From Membranipora membranacea (Eukaryota; Bryozoa; Gymnolaemata; Cheilostomatida; Membraniporidae): 64,000 nt of DNA. The stretch's first letter is position 1. The number at the start of each line of letters is the position of its first letter. A program made the position numbers and the translations under genes. Shown piece after piece: positions 23,196-36,100 of this stretch. Location of the stretch: NCBI GenBank assembly GCA_914767715.1, contig OU612067.1, positions 2,728,001 through 2,792,000 of the forward strand, written 5' to 3'. The notes beneath the pieces were generated by a model, which was not told the origin of the DNA, ran no database searches, and worked only from the letters and a program-made list of their open reading frames with translations.

Positions 23196-26100
23196 TAACC
23201 ACCAAAAGAAATTTTGCGATAACAGATGACTCCATTCATGTTATGTGTTGAGACACTCAGCCTTCCCAGTGGTCTAACTCTAATGTATACAGAAGTGGTG
23301 GTTCACCTGGCTTACACAGTACAGCAAGCTCCTTATCCTGTGTCAAGATGCTACTGGAGGAAAACTTTTTGTCTCTTTCAATAATTTAACCCAGAATATT
23401 TTTGAAGTACCACACTGAAAATACTGTTCATAACTACAGTATATAAAGCAGCCTTACTCAATATTTTGAGAGAAGACATGACTAACTGACCGATGTTTAA
23501 TCTTCATGTATTTTGGCTCATCGTGTTCTTTTGAAACTTTGTTTCAAACATTTGAAACCCATCAGCACTTTCCTTCTCCGAAATATATGCCGTAAAATGA
23601 CTACAAAAATGTCTACGAGAATGATCAATAAATGCCCTTACAATGGGGAAGAATCTCACACACTCTGCACAGGAACCCTAAAGACCAATAGACCATTGCA
23701 AAGCTTTGGTACTTATATACAACTGTAGTTTTCTAGCCATCCTATATACCCAGGTAAATTATTCTTATTATTGGCAAGAACTTTTTGACCTGAAACCATG
23801 GATAGATAGTTCGAAGATCGGCCCATGGGATTGTAAGTCATCGAGCAAATTTTCAGCATGACAATTTCACTGAGATTTTTTCTGGTGGAATTTTATCAAT
23901 CAAACATAACCACATCTACGCAAGAGTACTGATCACCGTATAACATGCCCACATGGCCACACATTACACATGGCACAATTGCCTGATGATCATTAGGTCA
24001 ACGTGCTAGTTCATTCACTATGGTCCCATGTTGTGATTTCGTTAGGATTTCGGGAGCTATTCATCCATGGAAATGGCATTAAAGTCAACTTCCACATGAA
24101 CCGATCGACAATTTTTGACGTGGATACAAATACCGTGTTGAATCACACTATTCCAATAGGGCGGCGTTAGCGCGCTTGCACACAATGACTTCAAAGGGCA
24201 CTGACGGGGGAGACTGGGGTTCAGGTTCAGGTTCAGGTCCCGGCCGCGGCGAATGTTTTTCATGTTTTTTCCACCATGGAAATGGTTAGCATTCATAATT
24301 CGAAATTGGAGTGTACCACAAATTCGAAGCATTGAACAATGGTGATTGGCTGAACAGCCTGAGATCAAAATTGGACTGAAATTAACCTTTCTAATTATAT
24401 ACATATAATAAAATCTCTGTGGTTTCCTGCTCGATTTCCACATTAAAATTTGATGTTTTGGACAACAATCCAACCACAGGATGTCGCAGGAACTAGATAT
24501 TTGCACCACTGAAAATACCTCAAGGTAGGCGGCTAAGTTTTTGTTTCCTTGAACCTGAGACTTAAACACTAAAGGAATAGATAGACCAATACAGACAGAT
24601 TTAGATTGTTATTATTAACATTGTCAACAGGCAATAAAGGAAAACATAAATATAATATTACACTTAAAGCATTACTTTGAGGCTACTATTTTGTATCACA
24701 TCTTGTTCTCCATATTATATTCTATCATGTGAGCGAATTCCAGCTTTAGAATCCAAATATTGAGGAAGTATAGCCTCTCAAACTTCCAAGGTGACGGCAG
24801 TCTGTCGGCAGTAAGAATCGGCGGGCATCCCCGTGTAGTACGTCACAACCGTCATACTTATTATGAGTTATTGTCCACATTTTCCACAGGCTTACACATC
24901 CTCATTTATTCGATAGACTCCTACATGAGCCGGGAAAATTAGAGCTTGTCGAAACTAAGTTATAGCCAATTCTTTCTTCTCTAAGCAGATTTTATTAAAT
25001 TAACTAAATGAGAGATTTATAGGTGTAGGCTTTCAGTTATTCCTTATTAAAGTGCTGGTATATGAATGTGCCTGTACTCGGTTAACATGATGGTAATTAT
25101 TTTTGAGAAACGCAGCTGCATGCTATATCTGTAAATTATTAATAGTTTTTTAGTTACAATAAATGAAAAATGAGACAATGAAAAAGAGTGTACTGATGAC
25201 TATCACAATTTAAGGACTTGAAACTGTTGTCTGCGTGGATTTATATAGAATATATGAAAAAACAACAATTTTGAGTTCATGTGCAAACTTGGAAAGCTGC
25301 CAAACACAAGTTTTATCTGCTTACGATAAATTGAGAGAAATAGGCGGATGAGGATCTTTCTACCAATGTTGATGATGGAGTTGGATTGATTGCCAGAACT
25401 TTAATATTGGGATGAATGTTTGCTGAACAGATGTGTGCTTGTTTTGGTACCAAATGAAATAATATGAGCTTGAAATCAATCTTCATGTGACAACCGCAAG
25501 TTGATCAGGTCTGTGAGAGGCCTGAGCCGAGATTATATATTTTTGATTTACCCTTATCACATATAATTTTTTACGTACAGTAAATTGTAGGCAGTAACAT
25601 TGAACAGAAGCCTTGGTATTATATTTATTTCTCACATCCTCTATGTATTCATCTAGTGTACATTAAGATGATCTGTGAGCAGCAGTAAAGGTTTAATATA
25701 GCTCAGAACTTCAGATGGTATGAGTTATGTTATGTTTATTTCTACATTCCTGTATCATTTGTGGTAACAATGATAACATTTGAGTGCTGACTATAGTTTG
25801 AACTGAAAAAGCTCGGCGCTCTGGTTAAAATAATTCATATAAAAAGTTAAACGGCTATCGAGACATGTTTTCAGTTTTAGCTTTCAATGGTCTAAAATGG
25901 GTAAGGCGCCGAGAGGATCTCCTGGATGTATTGAAAACAATTCTTGGATATAGTGGGTGGCCACTGTCTTTGGCAATCTTTCCAAAATGAGTCAAGGATT
26001 GGTTTAAAATAAACTCATAAATTCTCACATGATAGACCCCGCTCTTAACACTCAATCAAATGATAGACGTGTGTAACTGATTTTATGAAAATAATATTGA

Positions 26101-26199
26101 ATATGAATGAAATATTTCTCAGGGTCACCGCACTATGCACTAGAGAACCAATACATCGAGGAATTGATGTATTGCAAAAATCAGATCAGCAGGAATGAA
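23196..26199. other. Intergenic region between FReD 5' end and collagen copy B
   Basis: Apart from the SINE at 24.2 kb, I see no exon, RNA gene or inverted repeat that I can support. It is AT-rich. Confidence 0.5.
24155..24262 (+). mobile_element. tRNA-derived SINE with expanded B box
   Basis: The head GCGGCGTTAGCGCGCTTGCA is followed by a B-box region in which GGTTCA is repeated three times before GGTCCCGGCCGCGGC. The local GC content is far above its surroundings. The 170-codon minus-strand ORF over it is a by-product. Confidence 0.65.
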
Positions 26200-29100
26200 T
26201 TACACAGTGTTAGTGCACTTATTACATCTAACACAAACAGCACATGGAATCCTCTGGTTGTTTGAATACATGTTACAGTCTCTGTTTCCACTACTTGGAC
26301 AGGTTGAGAATCGGACAAGTCTCAGACTGGCCGTTGATGATAAATCTGCGTCTTTATTGACACATATTTGATCCGATGAACTCCCTCCTGCTGTTGCAAG
26401 CCAACCTTCATACTCTCTATGAGTTGTACTTGATGGACAGGTTGTCCAACCTGGAACCATTACCTAAGAGAACAGAGATATATTTTGTGAGGACTCACAG
26501 GCAAAACCAGGATTGATGAGATTAGGGCAAAGGGAGACCAAATGATGTAATAGTTTTACTTTGTCATGTGAATAGTCTGCATTGAGTTAGGCTGGAATTT
26601 GTTGGCATGGGTTCAGAAAATTTCATCAACATCACAAAACTGACTAAATGTTTGAATTAGCCATGCCACTTTTATGCAAATTATCACTATCACTAGTCGG
26701 AATTGTTCTCGAATCCCTCTATCAGAATGTGTGAGAGATTGGAGGATAATACAGCGAGCAGATCTCGCTCATTCATTGAGTGAGTGATATTGTCTGTTTT
26801 TAATTGAAACCCCTCCCCCTAAAGGAAAATGGACATTGTTCCTGGTTTAACTGTTCAGTTTAGCAGGAGCAGTTTCACCAATAGCATATATAGCCATAAA
26901 GACTGAATTCCATCTCCCTTTGTACCCCACAGATTAATCATACTTACATCCCTTCTATTTTGGAGAGTGCTATGATTGAACATTTCTACAGTTTTCCAAC
27001 AGCTCATATTGTTTCCTTTATTGTTTTGTTAATTTAACCATTTACAAGAGGATCCACTAATGGATTTGGGTTTATTGTCAGAGTGTTTGTGGGATTTATA
27101 TTTTATAACCCGGCTTTAGATATAAATAAGCACATGTCGACTCATTGTTGTTTGTTTATCTATCTGCAACTTCTGTTACGGATAACTTTTTTCAGTTGCA
27201 AACAATTTCAACCAATAATAATTTCTGTCTCCTCCTGTAGGAGTTGCTCATACAGTCTATACATCAATGATGTGCACTTGATGAACTGTCTTTATACTCA
27301 CATGGAACTGTGCATCTTCCCTGTAGCAGGCATGGCAAGGTTGAACATTAGTTGTCCTACCTATCCTTATTGGTGCAATCATCGAAGTTGTTTGTGGGTC
27401 ACCCCTAGAATCAGTCAAATTTGTCTCTTCTCTTAAGCAGTGGATCGTAGAGCCAGAGCTACTGAAGCCACCTGATCCGGCCATAAACCCTGAAATATAT
27501 ACAATACGCGGTTGTAGTCAAATTTATTTATATGTGAGACAAATAAAGAGACAGTATATTATACAGGTGTCGTTGCCGCCTGTCATTTACCGATGTTTCT
27601 TGGTATGTGATGAAATGTCTTGGGAGGATTTCATTTTTACAATACTCCGCATACACTCAATGAGTTATTAATGATTACTACAACAAGCTTCAAGGTAGTG
27701 TAGCGTGGTGTCAGAGAACTCCTTGGTGTAAGGTATGAACAAAAAACAGTAACCAGCAACAGGTATTGAATATTAGTTATATGACAGAAAAGCTAGACAC
27801 TCCATACCTAATTTCATAATCAAAAAATATGTTAATATCATATCAACTGTCTGTTGACTCGCCCAATATTACCTTTGTAAAGTGGTGTTGCAGCTTCTGG
27901 GCAATTACCAAACCCCCAAGCTATGAATGATGATCCAGCTACAAAATAAATAGCTAGGTTCCTGAACAAGCAATATGTTATCTCTGATAATGAGCCATGC
28001 ATAAAAACTTCACAGGTGGCTCTTATGGGGAGCTGTAGTAAAATCAAACAGGAACTTCTTCCCGGTAGAGGAGGAAACTGAGAAGATTATTTTTCAGGAT
28101 AATCAGTCTACAATAACAAATCCCAACATAAACATAATCTACACTCTAGTTAATTACTTGAAAATAAAACGAAATCTGAAGTAAAAGCTCTAAGGAACGT
28201 TCTAATTGAGAAATAACTATATTTGTCAAATGTGATATTGAACGATATGGAAAAGATGCTTACGTTTTGTTGCTGGGGGTGCCGGTGTTCCTGCAGGGCC
28301 AGGGTTTCCAGGGGCACCTGCAGAGCCTGGCTGTCCAAAAGATCCAGCTGCACCTGGTGATCCTGGTGATCCTGGGAAACCAGGTGGGCCTGGCTGGCCC
28401 TCATTTCCTGGTGCACCAGGTTGTCCCATAGCACCTGGTGCTCCTGTGTCTCCTTTCGCTCCTGGAGCTCCACTTGCTCCTGGAGGTCCTGGAGGCCCTG
28501 GGGGACCAACTGTCATAATAGGAAAATTAGACATTAAAGGCATGAAAGATTATGTCACCCTCAAAGTTGAATACTGTCAGGAGCTGTAACCAATGAGTGA
28601 AGGTTATCCTAACATGCTGAAATGCTTGATCACCATAATATATCCAATTCTCCAGCTAGAATTGTGTTGAGTCTATGAGGCAAGACCCGCTATCGGTATT
28701 TATGACTGTAGGGTATTACTTAGTGCCAACAAGGAGATGAACCTGTTCCTCTATGGAAATAATCTAAGATTTTCAGAGAGATAGACATGAGGTATCGTCT
28801 AGAGGTTCTTTTTTATAGCTAGGAATTCTAAGCTTTCAATTCTTAAACTTTGCCAACAAAGTAAACCATAAGTTACAATGCAGCTTAAATTAATATATAT
28901 TCGTCAATTAATAGGATTACCTTGTGGGCCCCACCCTAGATTACCTGGTTGTCCTGCTTGTCCTGGCTGTCCTGGCTGTCCTGGTTGTCCTGGTTGTTGT
29001 CTCTTCACTCTCTTTATATTCACATAAAAATAAATAAGATCATTAGCTTAGATAAATTGCGAGACCGTAGCGCTATAATACCAATCCTCTTGATCACCCG

Positions 29101-29339
29101 GTTGCTCAATTCAAAGTTTTCCATCAAATTCATCGTACTCCCAAACTATAATTTTGCCAAGTACCAAAGCAACCTACCTCTTGAGTTGGTTGAAGCTGGA
29201 GTGTGGTTATTTCTTGTTTCAGATCGCTATACATGACAGCAAATGTGGCTGCCACCGCACAAAGCCCTATCCATAGAGCTGCCCAGCAGAAGCCATTCAG
29301 AGAACCACTTTTTTTTGGTGTTTTCTTCTCTAGATCCAT
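26200..29339 (-). CDS. Transmembrane short-chain collagen with Cys-rich C-terminal domain, copy B (complete, 6 exons)
   Basis: Exons: 29339-29178, 29011-28921, 28509-28264, 27938-27873, 27489-27302 and 26463-26200. They total 1017 bp, 338 codons plus stop, with matching phases and GT-AG borders. Order: MDLEKK start, transmembrane helix (about residues 16-37), R-V-K-R furin-like site, short Gly-Gln-Pro run, an uninterrupted block of about 26 Gly-X-Y triplets, then a C-terminal domain in three exons. That domain shows FIAWG..NCP, a Cys-Leu, PCHACY, TTCPSS with [11 protein letters not shown], and a final PCAVC motif. This matches the C-terminal domain of invertebrate proteins annotated as short-chain collagen C4-like. 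It differs from copy C in an extended Cys-containing tail ([11 protein letters not shown]). A pericellular or secreted matrix protein is inferred. No lesions were seen. Confidence 0.9.
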
Positions 29340-30189
29340 CAAGAAAAAGTTCAATTTTTAGATACTAAACACTATGCTATGCTGGACAGGAATAGAATGA
29401 AGGCTTTACCTGATAATGAGATTTTTATATGTCTGTGTTTTCCTTGTAATTCTCACATTAAAAGTTAATAATATGAAACCTGGCCAACTGAAAGTTTCCC
29501 AATGCCATAAGAATTAGTCATTATTTCAACAAGCAATTCCAGTGGTCGGACTATTTTTTTCCTCCTTCCTCAACTTGAGGTATTAACCAGGTAATTCTCT
29601 TTCCACATCAACCTTAAATATTTCATCATTTTTTTTGGCATAAGCCATTAGCAGAATAAAGATGTAATACTGCCAGATATTCAACCACACAAGGAAACAA
29701 TAATTTATTTAAGTAAACTTCTATGCTGATGAAATATCTATCATTGTCAAGTTTTAGCCGTGCAGCCTTCACACTAGCCTGTAGCTGGCTATCTAGTTCT
29801 TTCTTAGCCTTTTTTTAACCAGGTATAATCTTCTCTGTAGACATCTTACTACATGTATACTAATTTATTGCAATAAAACCTGGAGAAAAAATTTGGCTCA
29901 TTATTCTCCTTTTAGAAAAGCAGCCTTTACTACCCTAATAATCAAATAAAATGACATGATATCCTTACTCTGTGACCTTATCAATTCAATTAGGGTTGAG
30001 CTATCAACAATATGTAGCCTGGCAGCATACCAAGTGTCGAATATAAGACGTGTAAGCAAAATATATGTTGTTGATATTATATACCCCTAAGCAAGGCTCA
30101 CAAGTATGCATCAGCGAGGCCTCACTTCGATAAGTCGTAAGTTTAGTCCAAGCACCTTGTCGAGCTGATATATGGACCAAGCATAACTG

Positions 30190-30292
30190 ACTGCGTATAG
30201 TCAGGAGTAATCTGATAGTTAAGGGTGTGAACTTGTGATCTGTGGGGTCAAGGTTCGATTCCCAGTGCCGGCAGGCAGGCTCATGCTACAAT
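30190..30292 (+). mobile_element. tRNA-derived SINE
   Basis: GTCAGGAGTAATCTGATAGT, then GGTTCGATTCCCAGTGCCGG (a near-perfect B box). The same family is present in opposite orientation at 53.64-53.93 kb (GTCAGGAGTGGTCTGATGGT ... GGTTCAATTCCCGGCGCTGG). Confidence 0.75.
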
Positions 30293-31251
30293 GATGATTC
30301 TGATGATACTCAGAACACTCATGTGGGTTCTTCCTGCTTCACAGATGGATGGTGTTATTCATTTTATACAAAACTTAGAAATCATACTGACCATGGCTAT
30401 CGCTGCCTGACTTAATGAGCTCGGCAAGTGTTAAATTCATAAAAAAACTCAAAAATAAGTATAAATACGTAATCACCAATCCACCACTTCATTAGCTGTA
30501 CTGAGGTGATATAGGGATGATTTTTGGTTTGATTTGTTTATTTCATCGCGTAATCAATTCAAGAATAAAAAATGAGTGAATTTAAGATGATGAGACTCCA
30601 TATGCGCAGTAGCATAGCTATCCGAGGCGAAAGAGCCCTGAGTTGGGTTGGAATTTGATTGACTTTTATAAACATTACCCTTCAGCAGCGGAGGCGCTCT
30701 AAATGAGGCCAACAGGTGCTGCTTTAAAACAGACTTAAATGAATCAATACATTTGAATGGATTGAAACAGGCAAGCTGTTTCAAGCAACAGACGCTTGGT
30801 AGTCAGGTTGACGATGTCCACAGGCAGATGTAGAGGCAGGGTAAGGCAGGCCGAGGAGAGATTTGCGAGTGGGTAGTTAAGGACTGCCAATTTAAGCCAT
30901 TATATTGATCCTGTGTCCATCAAAATCATCTTTTGATGGCATGGTAGTACCACTGTGTTCTCTTGTATGGTAGCTCCGGCGAATTTCAAACTTAACCCAA
31001 ACTTGATTTTCCATTGTGATAATTAACATTATTCCTTTCCCGAACCTTCCCTACAGAACAGGCCAGTTAACCCGAATAATAGGAAACTGGTAATTCCAGG
31101 TTCCTAAAGCAAGAGAGACTAGTTACACCATACTTTTCCGATTGCCATGAATCATTATTAGTGACTTGAAAATTAAAATGATGAAATAATGATGAATAAT
31201 TATTTATGAATTCTAGCAGTTCAGATGACCAGTAAACTGTTGACCCCAGCC

Positions 31252-31367
31252 TAGTTAAAGCGCTCAAATGGTGGCGGGATGCTGGTAAAGGCATTTCATT
31301 ATCAATAGAAAGTTTGATAATGAAATGCCTCTACCAGCATCCTGCCACCGTTTGAGCGCTTAAACTA
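31252..31367. mobile_element. Miniature inverted-repeat element (MITE), copy 1
   Basis: Arms of about 54 bp are nearly perfectly complementary: TAGTT[TA]AAGCGCTCAAA, then TGGTGGC[GA]GGATGCTGGTA, then AGGCATTTCATTATCAA. The element is flanked by the 9-bp direct repeat ACCCCAGCC (31243-31251 and 31368-31376), which I take as the target-site duplication. It has no coding capacity. Confidence 0.88.
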
Positions 31368-32103
31368 ACCCCAGCCTGTCTTTGTTCTAGCAACTACTGT
31401 CGGTCTTTCATATAACGGCTATGTAAGTCATTAAAGATAAATAATATTGTCCTCGGCACCAGACTCCTGTGGTACATAATTCCCTTTTATTCTTTTTTTA
31501 TTTCCTAAAAGTTGATATAGTGAAAAGGGAAGTTATTTATTTACACTTTTATTATCCCTCAATATAAGGAGTTAGAGGTTTGCCAAGCTTTCTTGAAGAT
31601 TGACAAAGAGAATTCCATATCAGAAGACAAAGTAGAAAAAAGGCTACCTTCATAAACAACAGGAGAGTTGATTGGTACATGAAAGGAGAATAAAGGTTAA
31701 AGAATTGATTGAAAACTCAGGTGGTGGCACAATATTTTGCTTGTTTCTCAGGTTTTACTTTCGGATAATCTTTGAGATTCTCAATCACCACTTATAGGCT
31801 TATTAAAGCACACAGCGTAAACCTGACCAAAGGTCAAACATGAATCAATATGCTGCATGGATGGAATAAAGGCTGAGATTTTATTCTGAGAAAAGACATC
31901 AAGTAGGCTACTCCTGTGATCAGAGATACAGATGATATCTCTTGGAGTTGTTTCTTACTGGAATTAATTTCTTTAACAGCTCTGTGTCACCATTTGATGC
32001 CAAGTTGTACCATGGTTATTCAAATTTTTGGAATTGTCTGAAATGGTCCCTTTTTAATTAAGAGAGGACAAGTCAATCAGTAACAAAGCAAGAAAATGTT
32101 AAC

Positions 32104-32428
32104 ACCATAGACATAATACTTAACTGTTATCATAAGTCTATGGTAAACACTGTCAACGCTGATTGTGAAATTCCATATTATATAAGTGAAGGCCGTCTCG
32201 TGTCACTGTCTTTAAGACATTTAAAATTTGAGACTTTTTTCTTCTTGATAGACAGAGATCAGAACGGTAAATGACTTCAAATGATAATGGTTGGTCAAGC
32301 CTATCTATGACCACAAAAAGACAGTAACTGATTAATCTGATGTCACACACACTGTAATATTATCAGCTTATACCATAGACTTAATAATAAACTTATATAT
32401 TGTTATGGAGTCTATGGAGTCTATGGCT
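32104..32428. repeat. Two small imperfect hairpins with ACCATAGAC ends
   Basis: Hairpin one, 32104-32143, has ends ACCATAGAC/GTCTATGGT. Hairpin two, about 32372-32428, starts ACCATAGACTTAATAATAAA and ends with a duplicated GTCTATGGAGTCTATGG. Their shared termini suggest one small element family. Confidence 0.55.
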
Positions 32429-33117
32429 CATACTCCTCACACACACAAGATCTTCCTAGGATACCTATGAAACATTGCAAGAGTTGGACAGTCAAGGAAA
32501 CAAACTGTGACAGGTGATATGGTGAATATTAAAACTGGGACTTGTAAAGGTCTAATAATAAGCAACAGTGTTTCTACCTAAAACACGATTGGATATCAAC
32601 GACGTTGTGCTCTGAGTGTCAATCTTAAAAATAGAATGGTTTTTTTTGTGTGTTAACTAACTGCTCCAAAGTATATTTTGAAAATTGTCATGTCGTATTA
32701 TGAGTATCGCAGTTCAATAAAAATAGAAAACAACTCGTCTTGTCATTAACCATTGTCCTCATCCCTTGTCATATAAATAGAGAAAACAGAAGTAATATCG
32801 AGATATAAATTTGATTGGTCACTAGAATGGCCATCGTCCTCATGGTCATGGTAATGGATGTCTACCCATACACTGTATATATAGGAGTTGTATTGCCAAC
32901 ATCAATGTGGGCACAACTCTTGTCAAAATAACATTGAATCCAACAAACAATAATTATCATCAACGTTTTCAGAAAAATATTTTACATTCAAATCTGAAAG
33001 GCAAAATATTTGTTTGGGCATACACAAATAGTTCTTGCAGATAAGTGTGGGTGCAAACCAGCTTAAACTGACATTATCATTGATGTTCTTACCGAAAGTT
33101 AACCTGTTACAATTGTC

Positions 33118-36100
33118 TTATTTTACACAAACTGCACACGGAACTCTCTGATTATTTGAATAGTTGTTACATGCAGCACCCCTGCTTGGACAGCTTGAGA
33201 ACTGGACAGGCTTCAGTCCCGTTGTTGATGATAGGTCTGTAGCTCTATTCACACATATATGATCAGAAGAACTGCCTCCTGCAGTCGCCAGCCATCCGAT
33301 GTACTCAGGTGCTCTATTCATACTTGGTGGACAAATTGTCTGACCTGGAACCATTACCTAGTAAACATGGAAGAGGTTGAACAACAAAGTTCAGCAGATA
33401 TAGAGCTAGTAATAAGGCCAAATATTGACCTGAGATGTACTAGTTCATCAGGCAAATCTTTATCAAGTTTTAGCATTTAGCTTTAACATTCGTTATAACC
33501 TTATTTTTAAATGGCACTTATCAGGTAATCGGGTGGGATTTTATTGGTCACATATAAGCAAACTAAAGTGTTTACTACATATTTAAGAGAAAAAGTTCAA
33601 TAAATTTGATTTGATAGTGGCTGATAGTGACTGACTATTTTTCCACGCATGGGATGATGAAACTTCTTTTTGAATTTTAAGACTCAACCTTCAAATCTTT
33701 GAATGAGTGATACTACAGAAACAGCCAAATATATCGTCTTGGGAGGTTTAATATCCAAATGACTGCATATTCAAATCCAAAGCATACCCGAAGGCTCAAT
33801 ATTTACCAATTCTCAAGAATAAAAGCTGGGAGTGACAGAATTTGCTTGCCTGTAGAAGCATCACAAAAATCACAATTCTCACGTTTCAGAGTGACTGAAT
33901 AGTCAGTAAGACAGTTTAGATTTACCTTTTGCCACAATGAATGGGTGAAATAATTCTCAATAATCATAAACCTGAATTAAACCATTGATATTTAGAGTTA
34001 TAATATATAATATATCTTATATTGCTCATCTTAGTGAACCACGAGGGCTAGTATTATATTTTACATACGCAGTGGAATGATGATGAATAGTATTCTTTAA
34101 ACTCACATGGAATTTAGCATCTTCCCTGTAGCAGACATGGCATGGCTGGACACGAGTTGTACTCCCTAATCTGATTGGTGCAATCACTGATGTTGATGCC
34201 GGGGCTGCTGGGGCCTGAGCAGCAGACCCCCTGGTATCAGTAGTTGTCCCTAAGCAGAGAATGGTAGCGCCATCATCACTCACAGTATTAGGTCGAGCCA
34301 TAAATCCTGAAATTAATAAATAAACATTACAACCGAACCTTTACAGCTAAAATCCTGTGACTTTGGATATTCTTACATCAGGATACTACAGTGATATGCG
34401 ATGCGATGCGATGTTATGCACAACTAAATCGCCAAAGCACTTGCAGAAATGCAGCCTTCCGATTGACTTTGTAAAGACAGCTCAACATTACCAGTGGCCC
34501 CCAGCAACTGGCAATGTAAGCTTCAACAACCCTAATACAAGTATGCTGTGGAAGGAAGGAGCTTAGTAAGATGATAACTCATGACACGGAGTAATGAGTA
34601 GCCGGCTTGCTAATAAGAGCTAATTCTTTCTTTGGAGATGGCTCAACCGGCTTGCATGAATGTTTTTCATTGTCCAGGCAAGCAACTTGTGTTACAGTAG
34701 TTGGGTGTTGGTGATTTCTTGGTCAATGATGATAGTGCAACTGATGGTCAGGGACGACTGCAAATATAGTGTTACCATAGATTGACTCTTAAGTGTGATA
34801 ACTATGAATGCTATGGAAGTACTCTTTTTTTACCGCGGTAAAGTGGCATTGTGCTTGCAGGAAATGTGGATGTCGATCCTCCTGGACACTGCAGATATCC
34901 CCAAGCTATGAATGAGGAGCCAGCTGCAAAATATAGTGTCAAACATCTGAACATAATGAAATAGATCATGGAGACTTGACATACATGTTAGCTTATCCGG
35001 TTTCCTAGTGAGAGTGAAATGGACTATTGCAGACTGACGCAGAAAATGTTATATGAGGAAAAAGTTTCTTGAAACCGTTCCATATTAGAATCTGCTGCAT
35101 TGATAAACATGTCTTTAAATGGGGAGAACAAGTGCCCTCCGGTTTTAAAAAGGTACGGTTTAGTGGTGGGGATGGCAGTTTAAGTGCTTAAATGTGTCAG
35201 GATAGTTGGTAGAAGCATCTCATTATCAACAACTTTCCTCACATGGGTGGAGAAAGTGGTTGGTAATGAAATGCTACTATCCGTTATCCCGACACAGTTT
35301 GAGCACTCAAACTAGGAAGATGGGGGAGGATGATGCTGTAGCATCCTAGCTCAAAGGGCATTTTTTTTCCAAATGATGCCAGAATGACAAGCTATCTAGG
35401 ACATTTCAGCCCAAATACTGGAGGAATTGTGGCAAAGCAATATTTGGACACAAAATAGCTTTTTAGCGTTGGAAATAACAAGTGTGATGCAAAAAATAAA
35501 GTGTTAGGATCAATGATGAAATATGATTGATTTGATTGCTTTCGACCTTTCCTATGAAACATATGTTGCCATTTTCTTGCTTGGTTCAAATTTGATAAGG
35601 TGGTTTGTATGCAATGGATAGACCTGGATGACAAAAAATGTGTCTGCAATACTTTCCAGATAAAATAAAACCTTCTCATATAAATGCCATAAGTGATACT
35701 TTGAATTCCAAGTGGTCTCCTACATTACGTTTAATGGGTTTTCAACTGTCAACAATACAATCACTGACATTAATCAAATCGCCCTTCTGATTTACTCTTT
35801 CTAGTTTTAGATCCAACTAAAACTTAATGATTGTTATTTTTCCGTATTCAGTTTAGAGTGAGTTGTGAATTTTGATACATAGTCTAACTGAAAGACATGA
35901 AACAGATGCTTACGTTTTGTTGCTGGGGGTGCTGGTAGTCCTGGTTGTCCTGGTTGTCCTGGTTGACCAGCTGATCCGGGTTGGCCTGGAGCACCCTGTG
36001 CTCCTGGTTGCCCTGCAGCAGATGGTGGTCCTGGTGCTCCAGCAAATCCGGGTTCGCCTGGTGACCCTGGTGCTCCAGGTTGTCCATCATTTCCTTGTGC

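Larger units (their letters stand above)
29340..33117. other. Intergenic region between collagen copies B and C
   Basis: It holds the SINE (30.2 kb), MITE copy 1 (31.25 kb) and the two hairpins (32.1-32.4 kb). The small ORFs here (30554-30784, 31067-31294, 32153-32350) show no domain and overlap repeats, so I annotate no gene. Confidence 0.5.

Noticed and set aside
24057-24569. 170-codon minus-strand ORF
   Set aside because: Its most protein-like part is the antisense of a GC-rich tRNA-derived SINE; the rest shows no motif.
30190-30292. Possible functional tRNA gene (good B box)
   Set aside because: No acceptor-stem pairing or A box of tRNA quality; a relative at 53.6-53.9 kb with a non-tRNA body shows it is a SINE.
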